Shown here in pieces: positions 1-7,373 of a stretch of 8,031 nucleotides of DNA. The DNA lies in contig WFMN01000195.1 in assembly GCA_015489095.1 (NCBI GenBank), positions 1-8,031 of the forward strand. Reading direction: 5' to 3'. Position numbers and translations under genes: made by a program. The notes under the pieces are model-generated. The model saw only the letters and a list, made by a program, of their open reading frames with translations, did not search any database and had not been told where the DNA came from. Numbering within the stretch: the first letter of the stretch is position 1; every line of letters starts with the position of its first letter. This stretch comes from Mariprofundaceae bacterium. Lineage in GTDB: Bacteria; Pseudomonadota; Zetaproteobacteria; Mariprofundales; J009.

Positions 1-1
1 C

Positions 2-73
2 AGCTCTATGGCCGAAGAATCGGTTTCAGACGGTGTCGCTTGGGCTGAGTGCCGAGTGGTAGTGCGCGGATGA
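2..73 (+). CDS. 3' end of an unidentified upstream gene (partial)
   Basis: A reading frame is open from the window edge and stops with TGA at 71-73, giving 23 visible residues that end in VAWAECRVVVRG. Its stop overlaps the ATG at 70 of the sensor kinase gene as ATGA, the same junction used three more times in this cluster (hisG/hisD, hisD/hisC, hisC/hisB). That pattern is the main reason to believe the frame is real. The fragment is too short to assign a family, and its codon third positions are not strongly GC-rich. A competing frame also runs in from the edge and ends with TGA at 46-48, so the upstream gene could instead end there. Confidence 0.4.
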   Translation, partial: SSMAEESVSDGVAWAECRVVVRG

Positions 74-2472
74 GTAAGCTACTTCGGTTCAAACACCATC
101 TGCTGATGCTGCTCTTCTCCGTGGCGTTGATCGCGGTGGATGTGCAGGTGGGCAGCTTCGACAGCGGCGAGTTCTCCCGCATCAGCGCGCTGATCGAAGC
201 GATCCAGCGGCTGGATGTGGAGAGCGAGGAGGAGATGATGGATCTCTTCACCCACACCAGCCACTCGCCCCAGCGGTTGCGTCGGCTTGCAGACAGTCTG
301 GCGCGCGACCAGCGGCAACTCGCCGCCCTGTTGCTCGATGATATCCGCGAGCGCGATGAGAACCTCTTTGTCAGCAGCAAGGTGGCGGGCAACTTGGAGC
401 AGAACCTGAAGAAAGTCGAGGCTTCGGTCGCGGCGCAGCGCGAGGCGATCCGGGATTTTCTCGCCAACATCGACCTGTTGACCCAAGCGCAACAGGCGCT
501 GCCGGTGACGGTGGCGCGGATGATTCGGCGCCATCCTGAGCAGGCGCGGCAGATCGGCGTCTTCGCCAACGAGATGACGCGCTGGCAGCTCTTCCCCGAC
601 GCGCAACTGGAGCGGAAGTTGCAGCGGCAGATGGCGACACTCGACGCCGCCGGCCTGCCGGCGTTGCATGCCGCCGGCAGCGCGCTGTTGCGCTATCATC
701 GCTTGGTGAAACAGGCGATGGATCGTGTCGAAGATAGCGGGATCGCCGAAAATCTTGCCCTAGTGCGGGCGAACTTTGCCCAGCATTATGCCAACGAGGT
801 GCATATCCACACCATCAGCAAACATCTGTTGACGCTGATGGTGGTGGCGCTGTTGCTCTATCTGACGCTGTTGTTGGTCAGTAGCCGCCGCAAGAATCTT
901 CGCCTTGAGCAGCTTCTCGCCGAGAAGGCGGAGTTGGAGGAGCGTAACCGCCTGCTGCTGGCGGCGATGCATAGCGCGCCCAATGGCGTGTTGGTCTGCA
1001 ACTACGATGGTCAAGTGTTGTACGCCAACACCCGGCTGGCCGAGATGCATGGTGAGCGCGATGGCGAGGCGTTGATCGGACACTACGCCGCCGAGCTGCG
1101 CGGGGGCGAACGCGGGGACGCGACCTACCGCGAGATCGTTGAGGCCACCGAGCGTGGCGAGGCATGGCACGGGGATTACATCCTAGATGCCAAGGGGAGC
1201 GCGCCGATCACGGTGGCGCGTACCATGTCGGGGATCGAACTGGATGCGCACCGCTATCTGGTGGGGATCGACCGCGATGTGACCAGCGAGCGGGCGCAGG
1301 CGGCGAAGCTGGAGGCGATTCAACGGCTGGAGAGCCTCGGCGTGCTGGCGGGCGGTATCGCCCATGATTTCAACAATATCCTGACCGCCATCCGTGGCAA
1401 CGCCGTGCTGGCGAAACGGCACGGCGGGCAGGAGGCGCAGCCCTATCTGCGACGGATCGAGGAGGGCATCCAGCGGGCGGCCGATCTCTGTCAGCAGATG
1501 CTGGCCTACGCCGGTAAGGGGCAGTTCGTGGTCGAACCGCTCGATCTGTCGGCGCTGGTGCGGGATGTGAGCCAGCTGATCGCGGTCTCGATCGCCCCCG
1601 GGGTGCAATTGCGCGTTGATCTGGCCGACGGGCTCGCGCCGGTCAAGGGGGATCGCGCGCAGCTGCAACAGATCGTGCTCAATCTGATCACCAACGCCAA
1701 CGATGCCATCGCCGAGCAGAGGGAGGCGACGGAAGGGGAGATCAAGGTCACCACCTTCGAGCGGGAGGTGGAGGCCGAGGTGCTGAGCCACGCCGTTTGC
1801 GGCACGGAGGCCAAGCCCGGTCGCTTTGTCGCGCTTGAGGTGGAGGACAACGGCTGTGGCATGGACGCGGCGACCCAGCAGCGTATCTTCGAGCCCTTTT
1901 TCACCACCAAGTTTACCGGGCGCGGCCTCGGGATGAGCGCCATCCTCGGCATTGTGCAGCATCATCAGGGCGCGCTGCTGCTGGAGAGCGCGCCGGGCAA
2001 GGGGAGCCGCTTCACCCTGTTGCTACCGCCGGTGGACGAACCGCTGCCCGTCCGCGAGGAGGAGCGCGCTCCGCTTGCGGAGGAGTGCGCGGTGTCCGGC
2101 TTGGTGTTGATCATCGACGACGAAGCGGTGATCCGCGAGATGGCGGCGGAGATCTTGGAGGATGCCGGCCTGCGTACCCTGACCGCCGAGGATGGCGAGC
2201 AGGGGGTGGCGCTCTTCCGCCAGCATCAGGAGGAGGTCGATGTGGTGCTGCTCGACATGACCATGCCGGTGATGGATGGCGAGGCCTGTTTCAAGGCGCT
2301 GCGTGCCATCCGCGACGATCTGCCGGTGGTGGTCGCCAGCGGCTACGCCGAACAGGATGTGGTACGCGCCTTCGGCGACGGGGAGCTGGCCGGGTTCATG
2401 CAGAAACCGTTTGACCCCGAGCGGCTGCAGCAGTTGATGCAAAAGATCGTCATTACCCGTCGTCGCCCCTAG
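70..2472 (+). CDS. Membrane-bound hybrid sensor histidine kinase (sensor-PAS-HisKA-HATPase-receiver)
   Basis: The protein should autophosphorylate on histidine in response to a signal and pass the phosphate to its own receiver domain. Numbered from ATG 70 (800 aa), there is a basic N-terminus, a membrane segment at about 11-25, a predicted all-helical extracytoplasmic region at about 27-250, and a second membrane segment at about 253-270. A short coiled coil (275-300) and a PAS-like domain (about 296-405) follow. The H-box reads GGIAHDFNN with phosphoacceptor His432, a type typical of the HPK4-like class. The N-box has NLITNANDA (Asn542), the G1 box EDNGCG (593-597), the F-box FEPFFTTK (607-614) and the G2 box GRGLGM (617-622). 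The receiver (about 678-792) has Asp683/Asp684, phosphoacceptor Asp729 in LLDMTMP, Ser757 and Lys779, so it looks active. An in-frame GTG at 49 would add seven residues; ATG 70 is preferred because of the ATGA overlap and the better signal-anchor N-terminus. The ligand and the downstream partner are unknown. Confidence 0.95.
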   Translation: MSKLLRFKHHLLMLLFSVALIAVDVQVGSFDSGEFSRISALIEAIQRLDVESEEEMMDLFTHTSHSPQRLRRLADSLARDQRQLAALLLDDIRERDENLFVSSKVAGNLEQNLKKVEASVAAQREAIRDFLANIDLLTQAQQALPVTVARMIRRHPEQARQIGVFANEMTRWQLFPDAQLERKLQRQMATLDAAGLPALHAAGSALLRYHRLVKQAMDRVEDSGIAENLALVRANFAQHYANEVHIHTISKHLLTLMVVALLLYLTLLLVSSRRKNLRLEQLLAEKAELEERNRLLLAAMHSAPNGVLVCNYDGQVLYANTRLAEMHGERDGEALIGHYAAELRGGERGDATYREIVEATERGEAWHGDYILDAKGSAPITVARTMSGIELDAHRYLVGIDRDVTSERAQAAKLEAIQRLESLGVLAGGIAHDFNNILTAIRGNAVLAKRHGGQEAQPYLRRIEEGIQRAADLCQQMLAYAGKGQFVVEPLDLSALVRDVSQLIAVSIAPGVQLRVDLADGLAPVKGDRAQLQQIVLNLITNANDAIAEQREATEGEIKVTTFEREVEAEVLSHAVCGTEAKPGRFVALEVEDNGCGMDAATQQRIFEPFFTTKFTGRGLGMSAILGIVQHHQGALLLESAPGKGSRFTLLLPPVDEPLPVREEERAPLAEECAVSGLVLIIDDEAVIREMAAEILEDAGLRTLTAEDGEQGVALFRQHQEEVDVVLLDMTMPVMDGEACFKALRAIRDDLPVVVASGYAEQDVVRAFGDGELAGFMQKPFDPERLQQLMQKIVITRRRP

Positions 2473-2482
2473 CCTGCGCGCC

Positions 2483-3775
2483 ATGGATCGGCTGATTATT
2501 CACGGTGGTCGCCCGCTGCGGGGCTCGGTTGAGGCCAGCGGAGCCAAGAACGCCGCCTTGCCGCTGCTGGCGGCCTCGATCTTGGTTGATGGCCAAGTGA
2601 GCTACCACCGCGTGCCCCACCTGCGCGATATCGCCACCATGATGTCGCTGCTGGTCTATCAAGGCGCCAAGGTGGCGGTGGATGACCACAACCGCCTCCA
2701 TATCGATAGCCGTCCCGCCAATCAGCCGGAGGCACCCTACGATCTGGTCAAAACGATGCGTGCCTCGGCGCTAGTGCTGGGGCCGCTGCTCAGCCGGTTC
2801 GGCAAGGCGCGGGTCAGCCTGCCCGGCGGCTGCGCCATTGGCGCCCGCCCGATCGACATGCACCTGAAAGGGCTGGAGGCGATGGGGGCGGCGATCACGG
2901 TGGAGAACGGCTATGTGAACGCCAGCGCGCCTTATGGCCTAACCGGCAGCCGCATCTGCTTTGACCGGGTGACGGTGACCGGCACCGAGAACCTGATGAT
3001 GGCGGCGGTGCTCGCCCACGGCGAGACGGTGCTGGAAAACGCCTCGCAGGAGCCGGAGGTGGTCAATCTCGCCGAGATGTTGCGTCCGTTGGGAGCCGAT
3101 ATTGCAGGCGATGGCACCAGCACGATCACCATCCGCGGGGTTGATGCGCTGCATGGCGGCACGGCGGAGGTGATTCCCGACCGCATCGAAACCGCCACCT
3201 ATCTGGCGGCGGGGTTGATTACCGGCGGCGATGTGATGGTGACCGATACCGACGATCGGATGTTGGAGGCGTTTTTGTCCCATCTGCGCGAGGCGGGAGC
3301 AACGGTGGAGGTGCACGCGGGTACCATCCGCTGTTACGCCAAGCAGCCGCTGAAGGGAACCGATGTCCGCACCATGCCCCACCCCGGATTTCCCACCGAT
3401 CTACAGGCACAATTCATGGCGCTGATGACGCTGGCGCAAGGAAGCAGCACCATTCGCGAAACCATCTTTGAAAACCGCTTCATGCATGTGCAGGAGCTGG
3501 TGCGGCTGGGCGCCAACATTCAGCTCAACGGCAATACGGCACTGGTGCGCGGGGTGGAGTATCTGTCGGCGGCGCCGGTGATGGCGACCGATCTGCGCGC
3601 CTCGGCGTCGCTGGTGTTGGCGGCGCTGGCGGCGGAGGGCTCCACCGAGATTTCGCGCATCTACCATATCGACCGCGGCTACGAACGGATCGAAGAGAAG
3701 CTGGGCAAGCTTGGGGCGGAGGTGGAGCGGCGTAGCGGTTCCAACCATATGTTGACGGGAGGGGATTTTGGCTGA
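2483..3775 (+). CDS. murA: UDP-N-acetylglucosamine 1-carboxyvinyltransferase (MurA)
   Basis: MurA transfers enolpyruvate from PEP to UDP-GlcNAc in the cytoplasm, the first committed step of peptidoglycan synthesis. The 430-aa protein has the N-terminal substrate lysine in GAKNAALP (Lys22), the KTMRAS motif (Arg93), and the mobile catalytic loop PGGCAIGARP with Cys117, the residue alkylated by fosfomycin. The general-base Asp306 is in PTDLQAQ, and the C-terminal RGYERIEEKL is present. It is about 11 residues longer than the 419-aa E. coli enzyme; the surplus is a tail after about residue 417. ATG 2483 is the only sensible start: an in-frame stop lies at 2435-2437 and the N-terminus aligns with the family. 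No Shine-Dalgarno sequence is visible upstream. The gene begins 10 bases after the kinase stop and its end overlaps hisG by 8 bases, as expected for a murA-his operon. Confidence 0.98.
   Translation: MDRLIIHGGRPLRGSVEASGAKNAALPLLAASILVDGQVSYHRVPHLRDIATMMSLLVYQGAKVAVDDHNRLHIDSRPANQPEAPYDLVKTMRASALVLGPLLSRFGKARVSLPGGCAIGARPIDMHLKGLEAMGAAITVENGYVNASAPYGLTGSRICFDRVTVTGTENLMMAAVLAHGETVLENASQEPEVVNLAEMLRPLGADIAGDGTSTITIRGVDALHGGTAEVIPDRIETATYLAAGLITGGDVMVTDTDDRMLEAFLSHLREAGATVEVHAGTIRCYAKQPLKGTDVRTMPHPGFPTDLQAQFMALMTLAQGSSTIRETIFENRFMHVQELVRLGANIQLNGNTALVRGVEYLSAAPVMATDLRASASLVLAALAAEGSTEISRIYHIDRGYERIEEKLGKLGAEVERRSGSNHMLTGGDFG
3757..3764 (+). promoter_or_regulatory. Ribosome binding site of hisG, inside murA
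   Basis: The run GGGAGGGG contains a near-consensus GGAGG core at 3758-3762, five bases before TTG 3768. A frame stop at 3753-3755 rules out any start further upstream, and the next in-frame TTG at 3777 is 14 bases from the core, too far. The site therefore fixes the hisG start at 3768. It lies within the last codons of murA. Confidence 0.75.
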
Positions 3776-4436
3776 GTTGGGTATCGCGAGCGAGCAACCG
3801 CTGAAGATCGCGCTGGCGAAGGGGCGGCTGCTGGAGCAGATCATTCCGCTGTTGGAATCGGTCGGCATGGCGCCCGCGGCGGCCGACATCCAGAGCCGCA
3901 AGTTGATTCTTCCCGGGCCGAACGGCTGTCAGTTCCTGATTATCCGTGCCGCCGATGTCTGCACCTTTGTCGAACGCGGTGCCGCCGATATCGGCATTGT
4001 CGGCCGTGATCTGCTGCTGGAGGCGCGCCCCAATGTCTATGAGCCGCTCGATCTCGGCATCGGCCGCTGCCGCCTGTGTGTCGCCGCTCCCGCCGATCGC
4101 CCCGATCCGATGGCGCTGCCGGCCGGTAGCGCGCTCAAGGTGGCGACCAAGTATGACCATCTGGCGGCGAGCTTCTTTCAGCAGCGCGGGGTGCAGGCGG
4201 AGATTATCCACCTCTACGGCTCGATGGAGCTGGCGCCGCTGGTGGCGATGGCCGACTGCATCGTCGATCTGGTGGAGACCGGCGGCACACTGCGCGCCAA
4301 CGGGCTGGCGGAGTTCGCCACCCTGTTCGATATCTCCAGCCGCCTGATCGTCAATCCCGCCAGCTACGCCCTGCGCAAGGAGCGGATTCAACCGCTGATC
4401 GAGCAGCTTCGTTCGGCGGTGGAGGAGCAAACATGA
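3768..4436 (+). CDS. hisG: ATP phosphoribosyltransferase, catalytic subunit, short form (HisG)
   Basis: HisG condenses ATP with PRPP to phosphoribosyl-ATP, the first and feedback-controlled step of histidine synthesis. The 222-aa protein has the N-terminal KIALAKGRL motif, the domain II segment ADIGIVGRDLL (73-83), and the PRPP-binding loop CIVDLVETGGTL (164-175). It ends at about the point where the long form would begin its C-terminal histidine-binding regulatory domain. It is therefore the HisG-S type, which in characterised species works as a hetero-octamer with the HisZ regulatory subunit. No hisZ lies in the window. Translation starts at TTG 3768, 8 bases inside murA, behind a strong ribosome binding site. 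The stop overlaps the hisD start as ATGA. Confidence 0.97.
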   Translation: MAELGIASEQPLKIALAKGRLLEQIIPLLESVGMAPAAADIQSRKLILPGPNGCQFLIIRAADVCTFVERGAADIGIVGRDLLLEARPNVYEPLDLGIGRCRLCVAAPADRPDPMALPAGSALKVATKYDHLAASFFQQRGVQAEIIHLYGSMELAPLVAMADCIVDLVETGGTLRANGLAEFATLFDISSRLIVNPASYALRKERIQPLIEQLRSAVEEQT

Positions 4437-5743
4437 AGATTCGCCGATTGGCCTATAACGACAGCGACTTTGATGTCAGTCTGCGTGCGCTGCTGGCGCG
4501 CGAAGCCGACACCGGCGAGGAGATTCAGGGGGTGGTGGCCGATATCCTCCGTCAGGTGCGCAGCGAGGGTGATGCCGCGCTGTGCCGGTTGACGACCGAG
4601 TTCGACCACTGGCCGTGCACGGCGGAGACCATGGTGATCGACCGCGCCCGCATGGAGCAGGCGTGGCACTCGGTCTCCGCCGCCGACCGGCAGGCGCTCA
4701 CCTTGGCTGCCGAGCGCATCCGCAGCTACCACCAGCAGCAGTGCGAGCGCGAACAGGGGTGGAGCTACACCGATTCGGTCGGCATGACGCTGGGGCAGCG
4801 CATCACCCCGCTCGATCGCGTCGGGCTTTATGTGCCGGGCGGCAAGGCGGCCTATCCGTCGTCGGTGCTGATGAACGCGGTGCCGGCAACGGTCGCCGGG
4901 GTCAACGAGATCGTGATGGTGGTGCCGACCCCGCACGGGGTGGTCAACGAGCTGGTGCTGGCGGCGGCCTTCATCGGCGGGGTGCAGCGCGGGTTCGCCG
5001 TCGGCGGCGCACAGGGGGTGGCGGCGCTGGCCTACGGTACCGAATCGGTGCCGGCGGTGGATAAAATCGTCGGTCCCGGCAACAAGTTCGTCGCCGCCGC
5101 CAAGCGGCAGGTGTTCGGCACCTGCGGCATCGACATGATCGCCGGACCCTCCGAGATCGTGGTGGTGGCCGACGGCGGCGATCCAGTGTGGCTGGCGGCC
5201 GATTTTCTGTCGCAGGCCGAGCACGACGAGGCGGCGCAGTCGATCCTGATCGCCACCGATGCGGCGCTGCTGGATCAGGTCGCCGTTGCAATCGAACGCC
5301 ATCTGGAAACGCTGCCGCGCGCGGAGATCGCCCGAAAGTCGTGCGCGGAGCACGGCGCGCTGATAGCGGTGGAGAGCCTTGCGCAGGCGGCGGAGGTGGT
5401 GAACATCATCGCGCCCGAACATCTGGAGCTGGCGGTGGAGGATCCCGATCGCCTGCTGCCGCGGATTCGCCATGCCGGCGCCATCTTTATCGGCCACTTC
5501 GTGCCGGAGGCGGTGGGCGATTATGTCGCCGGGCCCAACCATGTGCTGCCCACCAACCGCACCGCCCGCTTCTCTTCGCCCTTGGGGGTGTACGATTTCC
5601 AGAAGCGGAGCAGTATCATTCGCGGTAGCCGCGCCGCCCTGCAACAGATCGGCGGCGATGCCGCCCACCTCGCCCACCAAGAGGGGCTGCAGGCGCATGC
5701 GCGCACCATTGAACTGCGACTAGAGGACAAAGGAACCCAATGA
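4433..5743 (+). CDS. hisD: Histidinol dehydrogenase (HisD)
   Basis: HisD is the zinc- and NAD-dependent enzyme that oxidises L-histidinol to L-histidine in two steps, ending the pathway. The 436 residues match the usual family length. Visible motifs are VGLYVPGGKAAYPSSVLMN (130-148), the nucleotide-binding region around KIVGPGNKFV (211-220), and SQAEHDE with zinc ligands Gln261 and His264. The catalytic pair Glu329-His330 is in APEHLEL, and the remaining zinc ligands correspond to Asp363 (VGDY) and His422 near the C-terminus. All key residues are intact. GGAGGAG at 4421-4427 is a good ribosome binding site five bases before ATG 4433. The gene overlaps hisG and hisC by 4 bases each, which suggests coupled translation. 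Confidence 0.98.
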   Translation: MKIRRLAYNDSDFDVSLRALLAREADTGEEIQGVVADILRQVRSEGDAALCRLTTEFDHWPCTAETMVIDRARMEQAWHSVSAADRQALTLAAERIRSYHQQQCEREQGWSYTDSVGMTLGQRITPLDRVGLYVPGGKAAYPSSVLMNAVPATVAGVNEIVMVVPTPHGVVNELVLAAAFIGGVQRGFAVGGAQGVAALAYGTESVPAVDKIVGPGNKFVAAAKRQVFGTCGIDMIAGPSEIVVVADGGDPVWLAADFLSQAEHDEAAQSILIATDAALLDQVAVAIERHLETLPRAEIARKSCAEHGALIAVESLAQAAEVVNIIAPEHLELAVEDPDRLLPRIRHAGAIFIGHFVPEAVGDYVAGPNHVLPTNRTARFSSPLGVYDFQKRSSIIRGSRAALQQIGGDAAHLAHQEGLQAHARTIELRLEDKGTQ

Positions 5744-6774
5744 TTCGGAAGGATATTGTTGCGCTCTCCGCCTATCAGGTCGCCGATAGTCGGGGGATGA
5801 TCAAACTCGACGCGATGGAGAACCCCTACCCGATGCCCAAGGCGCTGCATGAGGGGTGGCAGCAGATGCTTGCCGCGACCGAGATCCATCGCTATCCCGA
5901 TGCCGACATGGCGACGCTGCGGCAGGAGATTGCAGCGCTCGACGGGTTGCAGGCCGATCAGGTGCTGCTCGGCAACGGCTCCGATGAGCTGATTCAGATG
6001 ATTTTGATGGCCTGCGACAGCGGCGCCTGCGCCATTCCCACCCCCACCTTCGTCATGTACCAACTGGTGTCGCGCTGGCTCAGGCGACCGGTGGTTACCC
6101 TCGCGCTGGACGAGAACTTCACGCTCGATCCGCAGAAGCTGCTGGAAACCAGTGGCCGCGAGAAGGCGGCGGTGATCTTTCTCGCCTGCCCCAACAACCC
6201 TACCGGCAACATGTGGCCGCTGGAGACTGTGCGTACCATCGCGCAAACCTTCAAGGGGCTGGTGGTGATCGATGAGGCCTACCGTCCGTTCGCCGATCGC
6301 ACCCATACCGAACTGATCGCGCCCAATGTGTTGATCCTGCGCACCTTCTCCAAGATGGGGTGGGCGGGGCTGCGGCTTGGCTACGCGCTGGGGGACGCCG
6401 ACACCATCGCCCAGCTCAATAAGGTGCGCCTGCCCTACAACATCAACACGCTGACCCAGCACTCCGCCCACCTGCTGCTGCGCCATCGCGACCTGTTCGC
6501 CAAGCAGTGCCAACGGATCGTGGAGGAGCGCGACCGGATGATCGACCGCCTAGCGGCGATCGACGGGGTCACCCCCTTCCCCTCGCAGGCCAATTTTGTG
6601 CTGGTGCGGGTGGCGGATGCCGAGCGGATGTTTGCCCATCTCAAGGCCGAGGGGATTCTGGTCAAGAACCTGCATCAAGCGGGCACGGTGCTGGCCAACT
6701 GCCTGCGGCTGACCGTCGGCACACCGGAAGAGAACGACGCGCTGATCAGCGCCATTGAGGGAGATGCGCCATGA
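5740..6774 (+). CDS. hisC: Histidinol-phosphate aminotransferase (HisC)
   Basis: HisC is a PLP-dependent class I/II aminotransferase that converts imidazole-acetol phosphate and glutamate to histidinol phosphate. The 344-aa protein has a LDAMENPY start region (23-30), the PNNPTGN motif (151-157), Asp178 and Tyr181 in VIDEAYRPF for cofactor contacts, and the Schiff-base lysine Lys205 in TFSKMGWAGLRLGY, followed by phosphate-binding Arg212. Arg323 in CLRLTVGT is the expected carboxylate-binding arginine. Length and motif order are normal for HisC; the operon context argues against a related aromatic aminotransferase. AAAGGA at 5729-5734 precedes ATG 5740 by five bases. The gene overlaps hisD and hisB by ATGA. 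Confidence 0.97.
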   Translation: MIRKDIVALSAYQVADSRGMIKLDAMENPYPMPKALHEGWQQMLAATEIHRYPDADMATLRQEIAALDGLQADQVLLGNGSDELIQMILMACDSGACAIPTPTFVMYQLVSRWLRRPVVTLALDENFTLDPQKLLETSGREKAAVIFLACPNNPTGNMWPLETVRTIAQTFKGLVVIDEAYRPFADRTHTELIAPNVLILRTFSKMGWAGLRLGYALGDADTIAQLNKVRLPYNINTLTQHSAHLLLRHRDLFAKQCQRIVEERDRMIDRLAAIDGVTPFPSQANFVLVRVADAERMFAHLKAEGILVKNLHQAGTVLANCLRLTVGTPEENDALISAIEGDAP

Positions 6775-7361
6775 GCCAACGCCAAGCCAGTGTGGAACGC
6801 ACCACCAAGGAGACCACGATCCGGTTGTCGCTCAACCTCGACGGCAGCGGAAAAAGCGAGATCAACAGCTCGATTCCCTTCCTCGATCACATGCTGGAGC
6901 AGATTAGCCGCCACGGGTTGATCGACTTGTCGTTGCAGGCCAGCGGTGACCGCGAGATCGACGATCACCACACCGTGGAGGATATCGGCATCTGCCTCGG
7001 CGAGGCGCTGCACGATGCGCTGGCCGACAAGGCGGGCATCGTCCGTTACGGCCACGCCTATGTACCGCTGGATGAGGCGCTATCCAGGGTGGTGCTCGAC
7101 CTCTCCGGCCGGCCGGGGTTGCGGTTTGATGTCGCCTTTCCCCGCCATACCGTCGGCGATTTCGATACCGATCTGTTTCGGGAGTTTTTTCAGGCGGTGG
7201 TCAACCACGGCCGTATCACCCTCCATGTCGATTGCATCCGCGGGGAGAACAACCACCACATCATCGAAACGGTGTTCAAGGCCTTTGGCCGCGCCCTGCG
7301 CATGGCGGTCGCAGCCGACCCCAGGCAGTCGGGCATCCCTTCGACTAAAGGGGCGTTGTAA
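6771..7361 (+). CDS. hisB: Imidazoleglycerol-phosphate dehydratase, single-function (HisB)
   Basis: HisB dehydrates imidazoleglycerol phosphate to imidazole-acetol phosphate using a di-manganese centre. The 196-aa protein consists of the dehydratase domain only. It lacks the N-terminal histidinol-phosphatase domain of the bifunctional enterobacterial HisB, so a separate histidinol phosphatase must be encoded elsewhere. Motifs are PFLDHML (His40), DDHHTVEDIGI (His66, His67, Glu70), NNHHIIETVFKAFGRALR (160-177), which repeats the metal-binding pattern of the first half, and the C-terminal PSTKG. GAGGGAG at 6757-6763 is a suitable ribosome binding site. The stop is TAA at 7359-7361, and hisH starts 12 bases later, so this junction is the one his junction in the window without an overlap. 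Confidence 0.98.
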   Translation: MSQRQASVERTTKETTIRLSLNLDGSGKSEINSSIPFLDHMLEQISRHGLIDLSLQASGDREIDDHHTVEDIGICLGEALHDALADKAGIVRYGHAYVPLDEALSRVVLDLSGRPGLRFDVAFPRHTVGDFDTDLFREFFQAVVNHGRITLHVDCIRGENNHHIIETVFKAFGRALRMAVAADPRQSGIPSTKGAL

Positions 7362-7373
7362 CAGGCCGATATC

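Noticed and set aside
49..69. GTG at 49 as the start of the sensor kinase
   Set aside because: It directly follows a TGA in the same frame and adds seven residues before the natural basic signal-anchor start. ATG 70 has an ATGA overlap matching the other junctions. It cannot be fully excluded.
2069..2082. Inverted repeat CTCCGC-TT-GCGGAG in the kinase gene
   Set aside because: A short palindrome in the Glu-rich linker between the kinase and receiver domains; no GTAG head, no T-run, and expected by chance in GC-rich, repetitive Glu codons.
3600..3780. A his leader peptide or attenuator before hisG
   Set aside because: The region is murA coding sequence up to the hisG start; no run of His codons and no terminator hairpin is present.
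3525..4430. Minus-strand open frame (301 codons) opposite murA and hisG
   Set aside because: A shadow of strongly supported genes; composition is low-complexity Arg/Gln/Pro/Ala-rich.
4388..5698. Long open frame on the minus strand (436 codons) opposite hisD
   Set aside because: It mirrors hisD, is His/Arg-rich with no recognisable domain, and arises from the GC-rich codon pattern of the + strand gene.
5521..6513. Long minus-strand open frame (330 codons) opposite the hisD end and hisC
   Set aside because: Lies wholly opposite two well-supported enzymes with intact motifs; no family features.
7362..7373. Terminator or promoter in the hisB-hisH gap
   Set aside because: The gap is only 12 bases, with no hairpin and no promoter-like elements; the genes are most simply co-transcribed.
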